This document shows, in pieces, positions 58,931-64,000 of a stretch of DNA of 64,000 nucleotides (position 1 is the first letter of the stretch; every line of letters starts with the position of its first letter). The stretch is from Chitinophagales bacterium 33-2 (GTDB lineage Bacteria; Bacteroidota; Bacteroidia; Chitinophagales; Chitinophagaceae): assembly GCA_002050435.1 (NCBI GenBank), contig MWYV01000031.1:34513-98512 (forward strand). Direction: 5' to 3'. The position numbers and the translations under genes are program-made. Under the pieces are notes generated by a model that made no database searches, was not told where the DNA came from, and saw only the letters and a list, made by a program, of their open reading frames with translations.

Positions 58931-59025
58931 AAAAGATAATTAAGTTATTCTTGTTGAAAGCTGTCCGAAACGAGGATTTAGTTTTCCTTATTATATCAAC
59001 ATCATATCTCAATAAAAAACACAGC

Positions 59026-60057
59026 ATGATAAAAAAGACTTTAGTTCTTGTTGGGTTCATTGCATTTGCTGCATTGCTGATTTCTTTTACAAAAGAAAAA
59101 CCCAGGCAACAGGTATTAAAGACCATTGTTATTGATGCAGGGCATGGTATTATGCCAAACGGAGGTTATAACGGGGCGAAAGGAAGCTATTCCTATGAAG
59201 ATGAGATCAGTCTTGCTGTATCTAAAAAACTGATCGCACTCATACAGTCAGAACTCCCCGAAGTGAAAATAGTAGAAACAAGACCTACAAAATACATTAC
59301 CAGCCTGCGCGACCGTGCAGATATGGCGAACCAGAACCGCGGGGAGCTTTTTGTTTCCATTCATGTAAATGCAATGCCGCCGATTCAAAAAAGAACGCTT
59401 GCCGGATATAAAAATGAAGTTTATTATACAGGGAAGGGCAAGAACAGGAAGAGAAAAACCAGGAAAGTGCCGCAATACCGCCATTACGAAGTGCCCAATA
59501 CCTCAGTAAGAGGAACACAAACCTATATATGGGGTGCGCACAAGGCAGAAGATAAAGAAGTGGCGATCCGGGAAAATGCACCGATGCTGGCAGAAGAAAA
59601 TTACCAGCAAAAATATGGTACCATCGACCCCAACTCCCCGGAATTTGTTGCCTTGTCACTGGTAAAAACAAAACAGTTTACTCAAAGAAGCGCAACGCTG
59701 GCCAGTTTGGTTGAAACAGAATTTTCCAAAGTGGGAAGGGTAAGTGGCGGCGCAAGACAAAGGCAGGTGGGTATCTGGGTATTGCAGGCCACGGCCATGC
59801 CCAGCATACTGGTTGAAACAGGATTTATAACCAATCCACAGGAAGAAACCTATTTGAATAGTGAAGCCGGGCAGCAGGAGATCGCCTATTGTATTACGGC
59901 AGCCGTTAAAAAATACATCGTTCATCTCGAGAAAAAACAAGGAACAGGCGACAAAGCTATGGCTTCTCCTATCCCCGTGCTGCCCGAAGCTTTTCTGGAA
60001 GCTTTTAATGATCATGGGCACGGCCAGCATAAAGAGCATGTTGCACCAGCCAGGTAA
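59026..60057 (+). CDS. N-acetylmuramoyl-L-alanine amidase (Amidase_3), copy 2
   Basis: The amidase is 343 residues from the ATG at 59026; the frame runs to 58951, but MIKKTLVLVGFIAFAALLISF is the signal-like start. It has VIDAGHGIMPNGG, SIHVNA and VETGFITN, matching copy 1 in order and including the same central basic insertion (KRKTRKVP). It is therefore a tandem duplicate with diverged sequence. The extra C-terminal tail is His-rich (DHGHGQHKEH), which may add metal binding. Substrate specificity is not predictable by eye. Confidence 0.92.
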   Translation: MIKKTLVLVGFIAFAALLISFTKEKPRQQVLKTIVIDAGHGIMPNGGYNGAKGSYSYEDEISLAVSKKLIALIQSELPEVKIVETRPTKYITSLRDRADMANQNRGELFVSIHVNAMPPIQKRTLAGYKNEVYYTGKGKNRKRKTRKVPQYRHYEVPNTSVRGTQTYIWGAHKAEDKEVAIRENAPMLAEENYQQKYGTIDPNSPEFVALSLVKTKQFTQRSATLASLVETEFSKVGRVSGGARQRQVGIWVLQATAMPSILVETGFITNPQEETYLNSEAGQQEIAYCITAAVKKYIVHLEKKQGTGDKAMASPIPVLPEAFLEAFNDHGHGQHKEHVAPAR

Positions 60058-60168
60058 GCAATGGTATGATTTTTTTAATTTTTTTTCACTTGTGGCCCAT
60101 ACTCTCAAAAGGGGTTGAAAATTTATTGCTTATTTTGGACGTCAATTTAAGTTATGGATTCAGCCAAT

Positions 60169-60190
60169 AAACCCGGTTTGGGTTTTTGTT
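60169..60190 (+). terminator. terminator-like hairpin before the MCE gene
   Basis: AAACCC (60169-60174) pairs with GGGTTT (60180-60185) around a 5-nt loop; TTG follows. It could end the amidase transcript or lie in the MCE gene leader. Confidence 0.35.
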
Positions 60191-60215
60191 GGGCCATGGA
60201 AAACAAGTGAACAAT

Positions 60216-61226
60216 ATGAAAATAAGCAATGAGACCAAGGTAGGATTACTGGCTATCGTTTCCATCGTGGTATTAGTATTAGGATTTAATTTTCTAAAGG
60301 GAAGCAATGTATTTTCAAAACCGCCTGTGCTTTTTGCTGAATTCACCAATATCGCTTCCCTGGAAAAATCCAATGAAGTAAAGATCAATGGTCTTCCTGT
60401 AGGAACGGTTTACGATATGCGTCCAAAAGACAAGGAAGTCAATAAAATTGTGGTGGAGATCCATTTGAACCGCGATGTAGCCATACCCACAAATTCCATT
60501 GCATTCATAGACGGACCCCTTGTTGGCGGCGCTTTTATCAATATTGCCAAAGGAACAGCAAACGCTTACCTGCAAACTGGTGATACGATTTCTACAAGAC
60601 TTGACCAGGATATCATCAGTGACCTGAAAGCACAGGTTACACCAACCATCACCAGGGTAAATGAAACCCTGGATTCTTTAAAAATTACTATTGGCAGCCT
60701 GAATGATGTTTTTGATCCGAATACAAGGAATAACCTTCGTACCATGATCACCAACCTTACTATTTCATCTGCCCATCTGCAACGCCTGATGAATGCACAA
60801 ACCGGCGCACTGGCGCAAACACTGGGCAACATGAATGCTGTTACCGGCAACCTGGCAAAAAGTAATGATGCGATTACCAGTTCCATCAGGAATGTGGAGG
60901 TAACCACCAACAACCTTGCTAATGCAAACATACAAGGTACTGTGGCTGCACTGCAGGCAACGATTCAAGAATTGCAGTCCACCATTACAAAATTGAACAG
61001 CAGCAACGGAACACTTGGTTTGATGATGAATGACCGCCAATTGTACGACAGGCTGAATGGTGTTGCCGACAGACTGAACTTAACTGCGTTGAGTGCTGAG
61101 ATCCTCATAGATGATATTAAAGTCCATCCAAAACGCTACGTTAATTTTTCTTTGTTCGGAGGCAAGAAGGGAGGCGAGCCTTTAACTTCGCCTTTGATAA
61201 AGGATTCAGTTCCTGTAAGACAATAA
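60216..61226 (+). CDS. MlaD/MCE family lipid-transport protein
   Basis: The protein is 336 residues from the ATG at 60216 (the frame runs up to 60186). One N-terminal membrane helix (about 10-30) is followed by a single MCE domain with NEVKINGLPVGTV (about 55-67) and IAFIDGPLVGGAFINIAKG (about 98-116, 19 residues). A long C-terminal coiled-coil-like helix rich in Asn and Thr ends before a short basic tail. MCE rings carry phospholipids between membranes. MlaE and MlaF genes are not adjacent. It overlaps no gene and starts the two-gene unit with the OstA-like gene 1 nt downstream. Confidence 0.88.
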   Translation: MKISNETKVGLLAIVSIVVLVLGFNFLKGSNVFSKPPVLFAEFTNIASLEKSNEVKINGLPVGTVYDMRPKDKEVNKIVVEIHLNRDVAIPTNSIAFIDGPLVGGAFINIAKGTANAYLQTGDTISTRLDQDIISDLKAQVTPTITRVNETLDSLKITIGSLNDVFDPNTRNNLRTMITNLTISSAHLQRLMNAQTGALAQTLGNMNAVTGNLAKSNDAITSSIRNVEVTTNNLANANIQGTVAALQATIQELQSTITKLNSSNGTLGLMMNDRQLYDRLNGVADRLNLTALSAEILIDDIKVHPKRYVNFSLFGGKKGGEPLTSPLIKDSVPVRQ

Positions 61227-61227
61227 A

Positions 61228-62790
61228 ATGCCACTCAAGCTTTGCTTAGTTTTTTCATTTCTTCTTTTATGTTTTGTGCAGGCATCAGCACAAACATCTG
61301 ATACTTCTCAAAGAGTAGATATTATTTCTGCCAACACCATGTATCTACGCCCGGAAAGCAACATCCAGATATTGGCGGGTGATGTGCGGCTGAGACAGGG
61401 AACCACCTATTTTACTTGTGACAGCTGTGTGATCAATGGAGCCAACAATACATTTGAAGCTTTTGGAAGGGTTTACATCAATGACAGTGACACCACAAGG
61501 GTTTGGGCCGATCATCTCAGGTATCTTACAAACAGTCGCATTGCTTACTTAACGGGAAATGTCAGGCTAACCGACGGTCATGCAACACTCACCACGCGCA
61601 ACCTGGAATATGATGTGGCCAATAATATGGGCATATATAAAAATGGCGGGCGTGTAGTGAATAAAAAATCAGTGCTCACCAGCCAGGAGGGCACTTATTA
61701 TACAGACTTGCGGGATATCTATTTCAGGAAGAATGTTGAATTAAAAGATCCCTCCTATTATCTTAAAACAGATTCACTGTTATATAATACGGAAACGCAA
61801 ATCGCGCGTTTTATTGCAGAAACATTTATCAGGGACAGCACCAACAGAACCATCAGAACAAGTGAAGGCTATTATGATGTAGGAAATAACCGTGCAGAAT
61901 TTACAGCGCGCACTTCTATACAGGATGGATCTCTTTCCATTACCGGCGATAGGATTGCAACTGATGATGCTGCAGGTATTGTTCAAATTGAAGGCCGCGG
62001 CATTTTGATTGATACGGCGCAAGGCATCAACATTCTTGCCGACAGGATTTTTGCCAATAAAAAAACAGATGCATTTCTGGCCACTCAAAAACCATTGATG
62101 ATTATCCGACAGGATAAGGATTCATTATATATAACTGCAGATACCTTGTTCTCGGCCAGGCTTACAGAGTTGTATAAAGGGCAGGACAGTATTTTAAAAA
62201 TATTGAACTTGAAACCAAAAGACAGCACCAACCGTTATTTTGAAGCTTTCAGAAATGTAAGGATCTTTTCAGATTCCGTACAGGCTGTGAGTGATAGTTT
62301 GTTTTACACATTTAAAGATTCCATTTTTCAGTTGTACCAAAATCCGATCGTTTGGAGTAACAAAAGCCAGATCACAGGTGATACCATTTTTCTATTTACA
62401 AAAAACAAAAAAGCAGATCGCGTAAAAGTTTTTGAAAATAGTTTTCTTGTAAGCGAAGTAGAAGCCGGTGTTTACAACCAGATCAAGGCAACAAGAATGA
62501 ATGGATTTTTTTTAGATGGGGTAATTGATTCCATCCGCGCAATTGGAATGGCAGAATCGGTTTATTTTTTACAGGATGAAGACAGTTCTTTTACTTCCGT
62601 AAATCAAACCTCAAGTGATGCAATGGATGTATATTTTGAAAAAGGGGAATTGTATAAAGTAGTGCTTCGTATGGAAGTTAAGGGAACGATGTGGCCCATA
62701 TCGCAAAAGCATCCTTCTGATATGCATCTGGAAAACTTCAGGTGGCTTGAACCAAGAAGGCCAAAGACGAAGTATGAAATGTATGAATAA
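61228..62790 (+). CDS. large OstA/LptA-like protein
   Basis: The 520-residue exported protein has a signal peptide (MPLKLCLVFSFLLLCFVQASAQ) and repeated OstA-type beta-strands in register: VDIISANTMYLRPES, NIQILAGDVRLRQG, DHLRYLTNSRIAYLTGNV, then GTYYTDLRDIYFRKNVEL and more. The pattern continues through most of the length, so it is much longer than E. coli LptA (about 185). It may form an extended periplasmic LPS bridge to the LptD-like protein encoded at 57834. It starts 1 nt after the MCE gene, so the two are coupled. Confidence 0.85.
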   Translation: MPLKLCLVFSFLLLCFVQASAQTSDTSQRVDIISANTMYLRPESNIQILAGDVRLRQGTTYFTCDSCVINGANNTFEAFGRVYINDSDTTRVWADHLRYLTNSRIAYLTGNVRLTDGHATLTTRNLEYDVANNMGIYKNGGRVVNKKSVLTSQEGTYYTDLRDIYFRKNVELKDPSYYLKTDSLLYNTETQIARFIAETFIRDSTNRTIRTSEGYYDVGNNRAEFTARTSIQDGSLSITGDRIATDDAAGIVQIEGRGILIDTAQGINILADRIFANKKTDAFLATQKPLMIIRQDKDSLYITADTLFSARLTELYKGQDSILKILNLKPKDSTNRYFEAFRNVRIFSDSVQAVSDSLFYTFKDSIFQLYQNPIVWSNKSQITGDTIFLFTKNKKADRVKVFENSFLVSEVEAGVYNQIKATRMNGFFLDGVIDSIRAIGMAESVYFLQDEDSSFTSVNQTSSDAMDVYFEKGELYKVVLRMEVKGTMWPISQKHPSDMHLENFRWLEPRRPKTKYEMYE

Positions 62791-62791
62791 C

Positions 62792-62805
62792 ATTTCCCGG
62801 GAAAT
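62792..62805. promoter_or_regulatory. perfect palindrome between convergent genes
   Basis: ATTTCCCGGGAAAT lies 2 nt after the OstA-like stop and 15 nt before the convergent antiporter stop. It may be a weak shared terminator; no long T-run follows on either strand. Confidence 0.4.
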
Positions 62806-62820
62806 TGCCTTTCACTTATT

Positions 62821-64000
62821 TTACCAGTTCATCAGGATATATACTGCGGCTCCTGCAAAGTAACCGATCAATGCCAGCCAGCTAATTTTTTTCAGGTACC
62901 ACATAAAGTCAATTTTTTCTATTCCCATTGCCGCAACACCTGCTGCTGAACCAATGATCAGCGCGCTGCCACCGGTTCCCGTGCAATAAGCAAGGAACTC
63001 CCAGAAATAATGATCCTGCGGAAATTTGTCAAGCGAATACATACCCATGGCTGCTGCTACCAGAGGTACATTATCAACAATGGAAGACAGCAGACCAATC
63101 GAAATGACCAGTGCGTTCATATTAGTCATGTGGGCTTCGAGGTATTCGGCAAGTGAATGCAGATAGCCTGCTGTTTCCAGCGCGGCGATTGCAAGTAAAA
63201 TTCCAAGGAAAAACAAGATGCTGGGTGTGTCGATTTTTCTCAGCGCATGAGACACTGTAAAAAAATTGCGGTCATGTTCATCCTTATCGCTGTGCAGGAT
63301 CTCTACCAGGATCCATAAGAGTCCCAGTCCTAGTAAAATGCCCATAAATGGAGGAAGGTGCGTAATTGTTTTGAATACAGGCACCAGTAAAAGCACCAGT
63401 ATGCCACTAAAAAAAACAACATTCCGGTGCAGGAAATTGGGAGGAAAAGAAGTGTCTTCCATTTTTACCGGGGGTGGTGTTATTTCACCCTTCATTATAA
63501 AACTTAAAGCAAATAATGGTACAGCCAGGCAAACCAAACTGGGTATAAACAAAGCCGTTACCACCTTGGCGGCAGTGATCTGACCTCCTATCCATAACAT
63601 CGTGGTGGTGACATCACCAATTGGCGACCAGGCGCCCCCTGCATTGGCAGCAATTACAATGGCGCCCACAAACATCATCCGGTCCTTTTTATCAACCATC
63701 AGTTTACGCACCAGGGATACCATTACAATGGTGGTTGTAAGGTTGTCGAGCACTGCCGAAAGGAAAAACGTTAGGATACAGATAATCATCATCAACTTCC
63801 TCTTACTCCGGGTAGTGATCTTTTTGGTAATGATTTCGAATCCATCATGCGCATCAATCAGTTCTACAATGGTCATGGCCCGCAACAGGAAAAACAGGAT
63901 CTGGGAGAGATCTCCAAGATGTTCTGTAAGTGAACCCGCCACCAGATTGATATCTTTCGCGATTACTGTATATAAGGTCCAGCAGAGGATGCCTGTAACC
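62821..64000 (-). CDS. nhaD: NhaD-type Na+/H+ antiporter (5' end outside the window)
   Basis: The open frame runs unbroken to the window edge, so the start lies beyond 64000; the GTG at 63942 is internal. About 393 residues are visible. They contain about ten membrane helices and family sequences LSAVLDNLTTTIVMVSLVRK (split near 70-90 of the visible part), AGGAWSPIGDVTTTMLWIGG, and SIVDNVPLVAAAMGMY. The upstream codons read VTGILCWTLYTV, which continues a membrane helix. NhaD exports Na+ in exchange for H+. It converges on the OstA-like gene. Confidence 0.88.
   Translation of the reverse strand, partial: VTGILCWTLYTVIAKDINLVAGSLTEHLGDLSQILFFLLRAMTIVELIDAHDGFEIITKKITTRSKRKLMMIICILTFFLSAVLDNLTTTIVMVSLVRKLMVDKKDRMMFVGAIVIAANAGGAWSPIGDVTTTMLWIGGQITAAKVVTALFIPSLVCLAVPLFALSFIMKGEITPPPVKMEDTSFPPNFLHRNVVFFSGILVLLLVPVFKTITHLPPFMGILLGLGLLWILVEILHSDKDEHDRNFFTVSHALRKIDTPSILFFLGILLAIAALETAGYLHSLAEYLEAHMTNMNALVISIGLLSSIVDNVPLVAAAMGMYSLDKFPQDHYFWEFLAYCTGTGGSALIIGSAAGVAAMGIEKIDFMWYLKKISWLALIGYFAGAAVYILMNW

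Overview
The window reads as a chromosomal segment of a Bacteroidota bacterium, most likely family Chitinophagaceae. The evidence is a PorP/SprF protein next to a PKD-repeat protein with a gliding-type (type IX, type B) C-terminal sorting domain, DUF4199 and OMP_b-brl family proteins, a K+-type membrane pyrophosphatase, Bacteroidetes-style TAnnTTTG promoter boxes, and sparse Shine-Dalgarno signals. Most of it is housekeeping sequence. There is no prophage, no CRISPR array and no intact transposase. Accessory-type sequence is limited to short repeat elements, one gene relic and a few small unknown genes.

Layout. 1-3567 (+): smpB, a secreted protein of unknown function, an orphan histidine kinase, and a tight two-gene cassette of unknown function. 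3675-11671 (-): a six-gene run that starts with parE and ends with parC; a deleted four-helix-bundle gene, a TylF-type methyltransferase, a DUF1835 protein and a class C serine hydrolase lie between them. 12084-15668: a small acidic protein, an orphan peptide-binding lipoprotein and an M1 peptidase. 15695-16245: a short terminal-inverted-repeat element and tRNA-Pro(GGG) with its terminator. 16425-23317 (+): a degenerate dihydroorotase, a DUF4199 protein, two glycosyltransferases, and a complete GDP-D-glycero-alpha-D-manno-heptose pathway (hddA, gmhA, fused hddC-gmhB). 23376-28018: a secreted protein, then a minus-strand block with an EVE protein, a CCG-domain Fe-S protein, ribH, a TPR protein and pdhA. 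28203-34973: recF, hppA, a PfkB kinase, and a BlaI/BlaR1-like pair.

35118-41102: a 50-residue basic peptide gene with its own terminator, then a type IX outer-membrane partner and a 1443-residue adhesin-like protein. A GC-rich, foldable leader precedes the adhesin gene. 41443-45662: a LEA14-like lipoprotein, a metal-binding domain protein, pyrE, NUDIX, coaD, pyrB and pyrR. With the degenerate dihydroorotase this gives several pyrimidine genes in one window. 45774-46240: an 81-bp minisatellite abutting an amidohydrolase relic. 46409-49134 (-): four tandem outer-membrane beta-barrel paralogues. 49517-52274 (-): pruA and prfB, the latter with a clear +1 programmed frameshift that splits its reading frame. 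52379-53600: a 52-residue membrane peptide, a second copy of the inverted-repeat element, and an NTF2-like lipoprotein. 53708-64000: ung, plsC, then envelope genes (LptD-like, two tandem amidases, an MCE/MlaD protein, an LptA/OstA-like protein) and a NhaD antiporter cut by the window edge.

Most notable: (1) a probable pseudo-dihydroorotase that has lost almost all metal ligands, alongside pyrB; (2) the frameshifted prfB; (3) a pair of 200-bp and 370-bp MITE-like elements with matching termini; (4) a strand-asymmetric structured leader before the PKD adhesin; (5) the hddC-gmhB fusion, whose phosphatase half lacks the zinc loop; (6) 16-residue Trp repeats in the BlaR1-like sensor; (7) two overlooked small genes.
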